Of a stretch of 42,067 bases of DNA, positions 25,412-33,493 are shown in pieces. The stretch is from Neisseria polysaccharea ATCC 43768 (lineage in GTDB: Bacteria; Pseudomonadota; Gammaproteobacteria; Burkholderiales; Neisseriaceae), in NCBI GenBank assembly GCA_000176735.1, contig ADBE01000047.1, positions 1 to 42,067 on the forward strand, written 5' to 3'. Position 1 is the stretch's first letter. Each line of letters starts with the position of its first letter. The notes below the pieces were generated by a model, which did not search any database, was not told where the DNA came from, and saw only the letters and a list, made by a program, of their open reading frames with translations. The position numbers and the translations under genes are program-made.

Positions 25412-25629
25412 GATGCCTGCTCCGATTCTGAAGTTTCCGACCGGCGGTCTGCCGCCGTATCCTGCAAATGCCGTGTAGGGCGTGTCGTGCAATCATACTG
25501 CAAGAACTGCGGACTGACTAGAAAAGACAGGGCTTGTGCCAAGTCTGCATTCCGATATGCGGATGCTGCTTGATTCATATCAAGCCGGCCGCACAGAAAT
25601 GCCGTCTGAAACATTGCCTGTGCCTTTGC
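25412..25629. other. Intergenic region between the amylosucrase gene and aroD
   Basis: This divergent region should hold promoters for both genes. I see one DUS copy (25599-25610) and no convincing amylosucrase promoter. Confidence 0.5.
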
Positions 25630-25635
25630 TATAAT
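25630..25635 (+). promoter_or_regulatory. -10 box upstream of aroD
   Basis: A perfect TATAAT 38 bases before the aroD start codon. The -35 position overlaps the end of the DUS copy and is poor. Confidence 0.45.
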
Positions 25636-25672
25636 TGCGTCTTTACCGTTCCTTTCAGCCGCAACAACCGCC

Positions 25673-26437
25673 ATGCACACCAGCCTGACCGTCAAAAACA
25701 CCGTTATCGGAAGCGGACGCACCAAAATCGCCGTGCCGCTTGTCGCCCGCGATGCCGCCGTACTTTCCGCCGTACTTGACCAAATCAAAAACCTGCCCTT
25801 CGATATCGTCGAGTTCCGCGCCGATTTTTTGGAATGCGCGGGCAGCATCGGCGAAGTATTGCGCCACACGCAGACCGTCCGCGACGCGCTGCCCGACAAG
25901 CCGCTGCTGTTTACGTTCAGACGGCATGGCGAAGGCGGCTCGTTCCCGTGTTCGGACGATTATTATTTTGAACTGCTCGACTCGCTGATTGAAAGCCGCC
26001 TGCCCGACATTATCGATATCGAGCTTTTTTCCGGCGAAACCGCCGTCCGGCGCGCCGTGGCGCATGCTCAAAAAAACGGCATCGCCGCCCTGCTCTGCAA
26101 TCATGAGTTTCACCGCACGCCGCCGCAAGAAGAAATCGTATGCCGTCTGAAACAGATGGAGGACTGCGGCGCGGACATCTGCAAAATTGCGGTGATGCCG
26201 CAAAGCGCGGAAGACGTGCTGACTTTGCTTTCTGCCACGCTCAAAGCGAAAGAGCTTGCCACCAAACCGATTGTTACGATGTCGATGGGGCAAAAGGGGG
26301 CGGTCAGCCGCCTTGCCGGACAGGTGTTCGGCTCAAGCATCACGTTCGGTTCGGGAACGCAAAACTCCGCGCCGGGGCAAATCGGCGTATCCGCCCTCCG
26401 TGCGGCACTCGACTGCCTCGAAAGCGGCGCAGACTGA
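25673..26437 (+). CDS. aroD: 3-dehydroquinate dehydratase, type I
   Basis: Third step of the shikimate pathway: dehydrates 3-dehydroquinate through a Schiff base. The 254-residue protein has the type I features EFRAD (about 47-51), the catalytic histidine in CNHEFHRTP (about 143-151), the lysine in ADICKIAVMP (about 167-176), and MGQKGAVSR. DUS copies fall inside the gene: the TTCAGACGGCAT at 25917-25928 codes for FRRH, and a partial copy lies near 26141. A DUS at 26439-26450 separates it from rep, seven bases before that start codon, so the two are likely co-transcribed. Confidence 0.96.
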   Translation: MHTSLTVKNTVIGSGRTKIAVPLVARDAAVLSAVLDQIKNLPFDIVEFRADFLECAGSIGEVLRHTQTVRDALPDKPLLFTFRRHGEGGSFPCSDDYYFELLDSLIESRLPDIIDIELFSGETAVRRAVAHAQKNGIAALLCNHEFHRTPPQEEIVCRLKQMEDCGADICKIAVMPQSAEDVLTLLSATLKAKELATKPIVTMSMGQKGAVSRLAGQVFGSSITFGSGTQNSAPGQIGVSALRAALDCLESGAD

Positions 26438-26456
26438 TTTCAGACGGCATCAAAAC

Positions 26457-28472
26457 ATGATGAAACTCAATCCCCAACAGCTCGAAGCCGTCCGCTACCT
26501 CGGCGGCCCCCTGCTCGTCCTTGCAGGCGCGGGCAGCGGAAAAACCGGCGTGATTACTCAAAAAATCAAGCATTTGATTGTCAATGTCGGCTATCTGCCG
26601 CATACCGTCGCCGCGATTACCTTTACCAACAAAGCCGCTGCGGAAATGCAGGAGCGCGTCGCCAAAATGCTGCCCAAATCGCAAACGCGCGGGCTGACAA
26701 TTTGCACGTTCCATTCTTTGGGCATGAAGATTTTGCGCGAAGAGGCGAACCATATCGGTTACAAAAAAAACTTCTCCATCCTCGACTCTACCGACAGCGC
26801 GAAAATCATCGGCGAACTCTTAGGCGGTACGGGCAAAGAAGCCACATTCAAAGCGCAACATCAAATTTCCCTTTGGAAAAACGATTTAAAAACGCCTGAA
26901 GATGTCGTTCAGACGGCATCGAACATTTGGGAACAACAAACCGCACGCGTGTATGCGAGCTATCAGGAAACCTTACAAAGCTATCAGGCAGTGGACTTCG
27001 ATGACTTAATCCGCCTGCCTGCCGTGCTGTTGCAGCAAAACAGCGAAGTGCGCAACAAATGGCAGCGGCGGCTGCGTTATCTGCTGGTTGACGAATGCCA
27101 AGATACGAATACCTGCCAATTTACGTTGATGAAACTTCTGACCGGCGCGGAAGGGATGTTTACCGCCGTCGGCGACGACGACCAGTCCATCTACGCATGG
27201 CGCGGCGCGAACATGGAAAACCTGCGCAAAATGCAGGAAAACTATCCGCAGATGAAGGTCATCAAACTGGAGCAAAACTACCGCTCCACCGCGCGGATTC
27301 TCAAAATCGCCAACAAAGTCATCGAGAACAACCCCAAGCTGTTTACCAAAAAACTTTGGTCGCAATTGGGCGAAGGCGATCCCGTCAAAGTCGTTGCCTG
27401 CCAAAACGAGCAGCACGAAGCCGACTGGGTCGTCAGCCAAATCGTCAAACAAAAACTCATCGGCGGCGACAAAACCCAATACGCCGATTTCGCCGTGTTA
27501 TACCGCGGCAAGCATCAGGCGAGGATTTTCGAGAAAGCATTGCGCGGCGCGCGCATCCCCTACCGTCTCTCCGGCGGACAAAGCTTTTTCGACAAAGCCG
27601 AAATCAAAGACGTGTTGTCTTATGTGCGGCTGCTTGCCAACCCCAACGACGATCCCGCCTTTCTGCGTGCCGTTACCACGCCCAAACGCGGCATCGGCGA
27701 TGTCACGCTGGGCAAGCTCAACACTTACGCGCACGAACACGAATGCAGCCTGTATGAAGCCGCACAAAACGAAGAAGCCCTTGCCACGCTGAACAATACC
27801 AACCGCCAACACCTGCAAGCCTTTATTGATATGTTCGGCAGCTACCGCGCCAAAGCGGAAACCGGCGAAGCAGGCGAGTTCATCAACAGCCTGCTCGAAG
27901 AAATCGACTATGAAAACCATTTGATGCAAAACGAAGAAGGCAAGGCCGGCGAAATCAAATGGCGCAATGTCAGCGATTTGGTATCATGGTTTGCACGAAA
28001 AGGCGGGGAAGACGGCAAAAACATCATCGAACTCGCCCAAACCGTCGCCTTGATGACGCTTTTGGAAGGAAAAGACGAAGAAGAAACCGATGCCGTCTCG
28101 CTATCCACGCTACACGCCGCCAAAGGTTTGGAGTATCCGTATGTTTTCCTTGTCGGTTGCGAAGAAGGCGTTTTGCCGCACAACGACAGTATCGAAGAGG
28201 GCAACGTCGAAGAAGAACGCCGCCTGATGTACGTCGGCATCACCCGCGCCAAACGCCAACTCACACTGACCCACTGCGTCAAACGCAAAAAACAAGGCAT
28301 ATGGCAGTTCCCCGAACCCAGCCGATTCATAGACGAAATGCCGCAGGAAGATTTGAAAATCCTGGGGCGCAAAGGCGGCGAACCGATTGTCAGCAAAGAA
28401 GAAGGCAGACGCAACCTTGCCGATATAATCGGAAGGCTCGACAGCATGAAAAAAAGCGGCGCGGCGGATTAA
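26457..28472 (+). CDS. rep: ATP-dependent DNA helicase Rep
   Basis: A superfamily 1A 3'-5' helicase that helps replication forks past bound proteins. The 671-residue protein is the usual Rep length. Motifs in order are motif I AGAGSGKTGV (about 22-31), Ia ITFTNKAA, II VDECQDTN (about 212-219), III GDDDQSIYAWRGA (about 240-252), IV LEQNYRSTARIL, V STLHAAKGLEYPYVF and VI YVGITRAKRQL. Two adjacent ATG codons are possible starts; no strong ribosome-binding site is seen, in line with coupling to aroD. Confidence 0.96.
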   Translation: MMKLNPQQLEAVRYLGGPLLVLAGAGSGKTGVITQKIKHLIVNVGYLPHTVAAITFTNKAAAEMQERVAKMLPKSQTRGLTICTFHSLGMKILREEANHIGYKKNFSILDSTDSAKIIGELLGGTGKEATFKAQHQISLWKNDLKTPEDVVQTASNIWEQQTARVYASYQETLQSYQAVDFDDLIRLPAVLLQQNSEVRNKWQRRLRYLLVDECQDTNTCQFTLMKLLTGAEGMFTAVGDDDQSIYAWRGANMENLRKMQENYPQMKVIKLEQNYRSTARILKIANKVIENNPKLFTKKLWSQLGEGDPVKVVACQNEQHEADWVVSQIVKQKLIGGDKTQYADFAVLYRGKHQARIFEKALRGARIPYRLSGGQSFFDKAEIKDVLSYVRLLANPNDDPAFLRAVTTPKRGIGDVTLGKLNTYAHEHECSLYEAAQNEEALATLNNTNRQHLQAFIDMFGSYRAKAETGEAGEFINSLLEEIDYENHLMQNEEGKAGEIKWRNVSDLVSWFARKGGEDGKNIIELAQTVALMTLLEGKDEEETDAVSLSTLHAAKGLEYPYVFLVGCEEGVLPHNDSIEEGNVEEERRLMYVGITRAKRQLTLTHCVKRKKQGIWQFPEPSRFIDEMPQEDLKILGRKGGEPIVSKEEGRRNLADIIGRLDSMKKSGAAD

Positions 28473-28484
28473 ACCGGAGCCGCA

Positions 28485-28511
28485 ATGCCGTCTGAAGGCT
28501 TCAGACGGCAT
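28485..28511. terminator. DUS-type bidirectional terminator
   Basis: A perfect inverted DUS pair with a three-base loop between the convergent rep and dinB genes; TTTTTT follows after a TA step on the plus strand. Confidence 0.88.
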
Positions 28512-28539
28512 ATTTTTTGGACGGCGCGCGTAAAGCGGT

Positions 28540-29598
28540 TTACGCCCACAAATCCTGCTGCTGGTTTTTCGGCACAAGATGCCCCACGCCGATACCGATA
28601 AGGCGGAACGCGTCTTCCGTCTGCGGCGGGACGCGCGCCATCAACATTTGCACAGCCTGCAGCAGAGCTACGCAGTCGGGCAATACGGAGGAATAAGTCA
28701 GCGTGCGCGTGATGATGCGGAAATCGTAGGTCTTCAGCTTGAGCGTTACGCTTTGGGCTTCGACGTTTTTGCGCGTGATTTGCCGCCACAGGTCTTCGGC
28801 AAGATGGGGCAGGTGTCCGGCAGCCTGCTCGAGCGGCAGGTCTTCGGGCAGGGTGATTTCTGTGGAGATTTGGAGGCGTTCGCGTTCGGCTTTGACGGGG
28901 CGTTCGTCCGTACCGCGCGCCAAATCATAGAGGCGGTAGCCGTAGCGTCCGAAATGGTTTAAGAGCTCGCCGCGCTCGAAACGGCGCAAGTCGCCCGCCG
29001 TCTGCATACCCAGCGACTGCATTTTTTTCAGCGTTACCTTGCCCACTCCGGGGATTTTGCCCAAAGGCAGGGTTTCCAAAAATGCCATGACTTTTTGCGG
29101 CGGCAACACAAACTGCCCGTTCGGCTTGCGCCAGTCCGACGCGATTTTCGCCAGAAATTTGTTCGGCGCGATGCCTGCGGATGCGGTCAAACCCGTTTCC
29201 GCAAAAATGGCGGCACGGATTTCTTTAGCAACTTCGCTGGCGTAAGGGATGTTTTTGAAATTACGGGTAACGTCAAGATAGGCTTCGTCCAGCGACAGGG
29301 GTTCGATTAAATCGGTATAACGCCTGAATACGGCGTGAATCTGCGCGGAAACCTGACGGTACAAGTCGAAATGCGGCGGCACATACACCGCTTGCGGACA
29401 CAGCCTTTTCGCCGTTGCCACCGACATCGCGGAATGCAGCCCGAACTGCCGTGCCTCATACGATGCGGCGCAAATCACCGAACGCGCGCCCTCCCACGCG
29501 ACGACCACCGGCCGCCCTTTCAAATGCGGCTGTTCGCGCAGCTCTACCGATGCGTAGAATGCGTCCATGTCGATGTGGATAATTTTGCGTGAAGACAT
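28540..29598 (-). CDS. dinB: DNA polymerase IV
   Basis: A Y-family translesion polymerase of 352 residues. The catalytic acidic residues are in HIDMDAFYASVE (8-19) and LSLDEAYLD (about 101-109); the thumb has GIPGVGKVTLKKMQSLG-like helix-hairpin-helix sequence (KIPGVGKVT) and the C-terminus ends QQQDLWA, a possible clamp-binding tail. The ATG at 29598 starts the conserved MSSRKIIHIDMD; the longer open frame is not needed. There is no LexA box, as expected for Neisseria. Confidence 0.95.
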   Translation of the reverse strand: MSSRKIIHIDMDAFYASVELREQPHLKGRPVVVAWEGARSVICAASYEARQFGLHSAMSVATAKRLCPQAVYVPPHFDLYRQVSAQIHAVFRRYTDLIEPLSLDEAYLDVTRNFKNIPYASEVAKEIRAAIFAETGLTASAGIAPNKFLAKIASDWRKPNGQFVLPPQKVMAFLETLPLGKIPGVGKVTLKKMQSLGMQTAGDLRRFERGELLNHFGRYGYRLYDLARGTDERPVKAERERLQISTEITLPEDLPLEQAAGHLPHLAEDLWRQITRKNVEAQSVTLKLKTYDFRIITRTLTYSSVLPDCVALLQAVQMLMARVPPQTEDAFRLIGIGVGHLVPKNQQQDLWA

Positions 29599-29639
29599 CG
29601 GCTCTTCTGAGGATAAAAGGGATATTCTACTGCCGGCAT

Positions 29640-29906
29640 CGGGCAAATTCCAAATATACTAACAGGTTAAATACAAAAAAGTTGGCTGGATTAATTTTGG
29701 AAACTTATAAAAATAATGGTTTTATCAAGCAGAAAGAAACAATAATGGAAATTATGATATCGTAAGAAAAAGATTATCTGAAAAAATATTACCAAAATAC
29801 AAGCAATATATTGATTCACTTAGATAATACTGGTGCCGGATTTAAAATTCAGCAGCGTAGAAAACAAATCAGAGCACAAATTTCAGCCAGACAATTGAGA
29901 AGATAA
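29640..29906 (+). pseudogene. AT-rich gene remnant upstream of a small membrane ORF
   Basis: This stretch is much richer in A and T than the flanking genes. It holds coding-like fragments in two frames without a proper start. One frame reads VGWINFGNL, then stops, then continues to RKRLSEKILPKYKQYIDSLR and a stop. Another frame, open from 29766, reads HLDNTGAGFKIQQRRKQ and on to a stop at 29904-29906, three bases before the next ATG. The tight spacing and base composition suggest the 3' end of a lost gene, perhaps a toxin module, but I do not recognise the sequence. Confidence 0.4.
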
Positions 29907-29909
29907 AAG

Positions 29910-30326
29910 ATGAATAAAAATATACTTTATATATTTTCTTTATTAATCGCTATTGTTATTTTTTTTATATTTGAAAAGAATGTAATAAGAAAAATAAGTT
30001 TTGATTATAATAAAAAAGAATTCTTAATTAGTGATATAACGAACTTTAACTGGGATTATGTAAAACTGTATATAATCAATTCAGATTTCCAAAAAATTGT
30101 TTTTTATTATAAAGGTAAGATAGTTTTTGAGGAATTAATAGAACTAGACAGAGAAGGGAATGTTTTACCTCAATATCTATTTGATTCAGATTTGGAAAAT
30201 ATTGAATATTACGAATGTGATTACAAGAATGGCAAGATGCAACTTTTAAAAAAAGAAAAATCACATTTTTCTGATGAATATTTTTATTATTATAAACCTA
30301 TAAACTGTAGACCGAAACTTTTGTAA
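29910..30326 (+). CDS. Unrecognised 138-residue membrane-anchored protein in an AT-rich islet
   Basis: The protein has one N-terminal hydrophobic segment (about 5-23, ILYIFSLLIAIVIFFIFEK) and a lysine-, tyrosine- and phenylalanine-rich remainder with FDYNKKEFLISD and YYECDYKNGK. No family is recognised. GAGAAG stands before the ATG. A low-GC small gene that follows a remnant by three bases resembles the layout of immunity genes behind polymorphic toxins (MafB, TpsA or CdiA tips) in Neisseria. That is inference from layout and composition only. A hairpin terminator follows. Confidence 0.55.
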   Translation: MNKNILYIFSLLIAIVIFFIFEKNVIRKISFDYNKKEFLISDITNFNWDYVKLYIINSDFQKIVFYYKGKIVFEELIELDREGNVLPQYLFDSDLENIEYYECDYKNGKMQLLKKEKSHFSDEYFYYYKPINCRPKLL

Positions 30327-30337
30327 AACTATCCGTC

Positions 30338-30367
30338 GTCATTACTGCCTAGTCGGTAATGCATTTT
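30338..30367 (+). terminator. Terminator of the islet ORF
   Basis: CATTAC and GTAATG (30340-30361) form a short stem followed by CATTTTTT. It is not of the DUS type, unlike most terminators here. Confidence 0.6.
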
Positions 30368-30463
30368 TTAGTAGTATTTGAAAAAGTATGATGATAAAAA
30401 CGGTCAAGCCTAATTTTTTCATAAAATCCAGCAGAGCAAGGCAGAAAAAACACCCAAATTGGC

Positions 30464-30469
30464 TATAAT
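30464..30469 (+). promoter_or_regulatory. -10 box upstream of fpr
   Basis: A perfect TATAAT 29 bases before the fpr start codon, where GC-rich DNA resumes. No good -35 box is seen. Confidence 0.4.
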
Positions 30470-30497
30470 CCCGACAAACACACTCAAGGACAACAAC

Positions 30498-31277
30498 ATG
30501 GCAGCCTCGCCCGAAGCAAAATTCACCGAAGAAAAGATTTTGTGGGTCAAACACCACACGCCGAAACTCATCACTTTCGCCATCAGCCGTCCCGAATCCT
30601 ACCGTTTTAAAGCCGGACAATTCTCCCGACTCGGTTTCTACGAAGGTGAAGGCTTTATTTGGCGTGCCTACTCCATCGTTTCCGCAGAATATGCCGACAC
30701 GCTCGAATATTTTGCCGTACTCATCCAAGACGGCCCCATGTCGGCCCGTTTCGCCAAAATGCAACAGGGCGACACCATCCTGCTTGATAAAAATGCCACC
30801 GGCTTCCTCCTGCCCGAACGCTTCCCCGACGGCAAGGATTTGGTGATGCTCTGCACCGGCTCCGGCATCGCCCCCTTCCTTTCCATTCTCGAACAACCCG
30901 AAATCCGGCAGCGTTTCGATACCGTCAACCTGATACATTCCGTATCTTTTCCCGAAGAATTGATTTTCAACGACCGGCTCGCCGCATTGGCCGAACATCC
31001 CCTGGTAGGCGAATACGGACACTCGTTCCGTTTCGTCCCTGTTACCACCCGTGCCGCCAACCCCTCGGGCTTAAGCGGAAAACGCATTCCGGAACTCTTG
31101 AAAAACAACAGCATCGAACAGGTGCTGCATACCAAGTTCACCCCGGAATCCACACGGTTTATGATTTGCGGTAACCCGGAAATGGTCAAAGACACTTTCC
31201 AAACGCTGCTTGACATGGGTTACGCCATGCACCGTAACCGCATTCCCGGTCAAATCATGATGGAAAACGGCTTCTAA
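30498..31277 (+). CDS. fpr: Ferredoxin/flavodoxin-NADP+ reductase
   Basis: A 259-residue FAD enzyme that moves electrons between NADPH and ferredoxin or flavodoxin. The FAD motif is RAYSIVSAEY (about 56-65), and the NADPH site starts with CTGSGIAPFLSI (about 118-129); FMICGNPEMVKDT (about 218-230) is the conserved C-terminal nucleotide stretch. The ATG at 30498 has AAGGACAA upstream and fits the known N-terminus. It is a single-gene unit ended by the DUS hairpin at 31351. Confidence 0.92.
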   Translation: MAASPEAKFTEEKILWVKHHTPKLITFAISRPESYRFKAGQFSRLGFYEGEGFIWRAYSIVSAEYADTLEYFAVLIQDGPMSARFAKMQQGDTILLDKNATGFLLPERFPDGKDLVMLCTGSGIAPFLSILEQPEIRQRFDTVNLIHSVSFPEELIFNDRLAALAEHPLVGEYGHSFRFVPVTTRAANPSGLSGKRIPELLKNNSIEQVLHTKFTPESTRFMICGNPEMVKDTFQTLLDMGYAMHRNRIPGQIMMENGF

Positions 31278-31350
31278 AAACCACCCTGCTTGTCCGATGC
31301 CTCCGGATGGACGGGCAAACTGACACGGCACGAAAACCGCGTCGGCAAAA

Positions 31351-31378
31351 ATGCCGTCTGAAAAAATTCAGACGGCAT
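31351..31378 (+). terminator. DUS-type terminator of fpr
   Basis: A perfect inverted DUS pair with a four-base A loop, about 73 bases past fpr. It may also act for the convergent exonuclease gene. Confidence 0.8.
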
Positions 31379-31487
31379 CTTCGGACACATTACCTGCAAA
31401 CGGCAACACATTCCAACCCAAACCGATTAGGCAATCAATACGAACGGCTGTTTACATACTTACCGGCTTTCACCAACCGGTATCGAT

Positions 31488-32874
31488 TTAACCGATTTCC
31501 TTAATATTTTTCCTGTCCGTTTTAAACTTCGCCTTAAACGCATCCGGTAAATCTTTATCGAAATACCAAAGCCCGTCATCCATTTCCAATGCGCCGCCCA
31601 TTCCATGCAGAACAACTTTTTCCCCCGTTAAAGGATCGGTTTCGGTAATTTCCACCTCATGCATTTTTCCCCAATCCAAAACAGGCAACTTGTGTGCAAA
31701 CGCCAAAACCTGTTCGTCAGAACGGCCGCACGCCTCATCGCATTTGCCCGAAACATACACGGGACACGGCGCGTCCTCTGCATAACCGTCCGGAAGGATA
31801 CCGGCTGCGGCAGGACACAATCCGTATGTTTCCGCCCACGACGACAAAGCCCGTCTCGCCGCCTTTTTATTGGCAAATAATCCGGTAGGCGGATTATCCG
31901 TCACACCGTTTTTCAAAGCCGCTGTTTTCGCATTCAATATGCCGTCTGAACCTTTTTCAAACCTGACGGTCGTAAATGTTTTAAGCAGATTTTTGGCAGA
32001 TACGTAACAATCCACCCCATAATGCCTGACCAATTCCGCTTTAACCTTATGGGCATGCAGCCTGCCCAATGCGGGAAAAAAACGGACTTCCTCCGTATTG
32101 CACCAATCAAACGAGGCTTTCCCGGAATCTAACAAAGCCGAAACCTCGCTATATACCCGTTCAAACGTACCGATGTAATTTACTTTCCCTCCGCCGTCGA
32201 AACAAGCCAGCACCCCCATACCGTCAGGCAAACCGTACAACTGTTCCCTCAACCGTTCGGGCAGCGCGGCAGGCAGCGGTTTCGGATTCATCAAACGGAA
32301 ACACTGCCTGATCCATGCCTCAACCCCGTGTTCCGACAGACTGTATTCCAAATAATCACACAATGCCGATACATCCGCCATCGCACGATGCCTGTCTTCC
32401 ACAACAATCCCCAACCTTTCGATGATGCTGTCCAGGCTGTGCTTGTAAAATTGCGGATACAGACACCGGGACAGCTGCACACTGCACAAAGCAGGCGATG
32501 AAAATCCGATACCCGCACGATGAAACTCATGCTTTAAAAACGTATAGTCGAAACGGCTGTTATGTGCAATCAACACACAACCCTTCAATACCGAAAACAA
32601 CTCGCCGGCAATCTCTGCAAAAATAGGTGCGTCGGCAACCATGCCGTCTGAAATCCCCGTCAGCCCCGACACAAACTGCGGAATAGGTTTTTTGAGGATT
32701 AACCAGCCACTCATGCCTCACCACCCTTCCCTGCTCAAACTTGACCAAAGCCACTTCGGTTACCCTGTCTTCATACAGATTGCCGCCCGTCGATTCCAAA
32801 TCAACCACGGCAACAGGCATTCCAAACCGTAAAAACGCCTTTTCCAGCAAGGACCAGCGAGAAGCAACAATCAT
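31488..32874 (-). pseudogene. DEDDh 3'-5' exonuclease with GIY-YIG domain, frameshifted
   Basis: Two overlapping frames together make a 461-residue protein. The N-terminal exonuclease domain has VVDLESTGG (about 23-31), AHNSRFDYTF and HRAMADVSAL, the DEDDh pattern of DnaQ. A GIY-YIG-like domain follows (GVLACFDGGGKVNYIGTFER), as in UvrC/Cho nucleases, and then a cysteine-bearing C-terminal region. The frame breaks after WLVNPQK: the six-base T-run at 32698-32703 (plus strand) would have to be five to continue as PIPQFVSGL. As written, only a 102-residue fragment (from 32874) and the 399-residue remainder are encoded. DUS copies lie at 31938 and 32641. Confidence 0.8.
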
Positions 32875-32944
32875 TTTATTCTCTTTAAATTCAAACAACA
32901 AACCGATATTTTACACTTTTAAGGCATTTCATCCAACAAAACAA

Positions 32945-32973
32945 TTGACAGAATCCGACGATTACTCTAAAAT
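32945..32973 (+). promoter_or_regulatory. Promoter of the tRNA-Arg/tRNA-Glu unit
   Basis: A consensus TTGACA and TAAAAT with exactly 17 bases between them. The predicted start is at about 32980, 12 bases before the tRNA-Arg gene. Confidence 0.85.
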
Positions 32974-32991
32974 TCAAATCTTTCTTGCAGC

Positions 32992-33068
32992 GCACCCGTA
33001 GCTCAGTTGGATAGAGTATCTGGCTACGAACCAGAGGGTCGGGCGTTCGAATCGCTCCGGGTGCGCCA
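32992..33068 (+). tRNA. tRNA-Arg (anticodon ACG)
   Basis: A 77-base cloverleaf with acceptor GCACCCG/CGGGTGC, D-loop AGCTCAGTTGGATAGAGT, anticodon loop CTACGAA (ACG), T-loop GTTCGAATC and an encoded CCA. The ACG anticodon is normally converted to ICG and reads CGU, CGC and CGA. Confidence 0.97.
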
Positions 33069-33085
33069 GTAAGAAAATACAATAT

Positions 33086-33160
33086 GCGCCCATCGTCTAG
33101 CGGTTAGGACATCGCCCTTTCACGGCGGTAACCGGGGTTCGATTCCCCGTGGGCGTGCCA
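33086..33160 (+). tRNA. tRNA-Glu (anticodon TTC)
   Basis: A 75-base cloverleaf with acceptor GCGCCCA/TGGGCGT, anticodon loop CTTTCAC (TTC), T-loop GTTCGATTC and an encoded CCA. It follows tRNA-Arg by 17 bases and shares its promoter. Besides translation, charged tRNA-Glu also supplies 5-aminolevulinate for haem in bacteria with HemA/HemL. Confidence 0.97.
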
Positions 33161-33166
33161 AATTCT

Positions 33167-33198
33167 AAATCCCCGAGATTATCTCTCGGGGATTTTTT
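33167..33198 (+). terminator. Terminator of the tRNA unit
   Basis: AAATCCCCGAGA and TCTCGGGGATTT form a 12-base stem with a five-base loop, followed by T residues. Confidence 0.92.
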
Positions 33199-33386
33199 AT
33201 TGCCTCGGCAACTCGTTACCATATCTTTACCTACCCCCTTCATCAGAATCTCAGACGTAATCGAATCATATTCAAACCTTTGCCGTGCAAACCGATACCC
33301 CATAACCCGGATGCAGTGTCCGTTCAATATTTTGTCCGATTGGTACAGATATAACAGCATATTCCAAAGCTCCTTCTGCTTTTCTG
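33199..33386. other. Gene-free spacer between the tRNA unit and the flavin oxidoreductase gene
   Basis: Short open frames here are not convincing; those over the tRNA genes are artefacts. No repeat or DUS is visible. Confidence 0.5.
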
Positions 33387-33414
33387 TTTACCACTGCAAT
33401 ATTTAGAGTATAAT
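33387..33414 (+). promoter_or_regulatory. Promoter of the nitronate monooxygenase-like gene
   Basis: TTTACC and a perfect TATAAT with 16 bases between them. The predicted start is near 33421, just before the leader hairpin. Confidence 0.6.
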
Positions 33415-33428
33415 ACCAAATTTGAGCA

Positions 33429-33458
33429 ATGGTTCTAAAACAGTTAGAACCATTTTTC
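33429..33458 (+). promoter_or_regulatory. Leader hairpin with T-run upstream of the nitronate monooxygenase-like gene
   Basis: ATGGTTCTAA and TTAGAACCAT form a perfect ten-base stem with a five-base loop, followed by TTTTTC. It sits eight bases after the predicted start and 40 bases before the start codon, so it may be an attenuator or a stabilising 5' hairpin. It is not a DUS repeat. Confidence 0.55.
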
Positions 33459-33493
33459 ATGAGCCTGACTGATTCGTATACTCGGAGAAACTG

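Noticed and set aside
32891-33360. Minus-strand frames reading GAIRTPDPLVRS and GNRTPVTAVKG
   Set aside because: These are well-known false proteins made by reading tRNA genes on the antisense strand.
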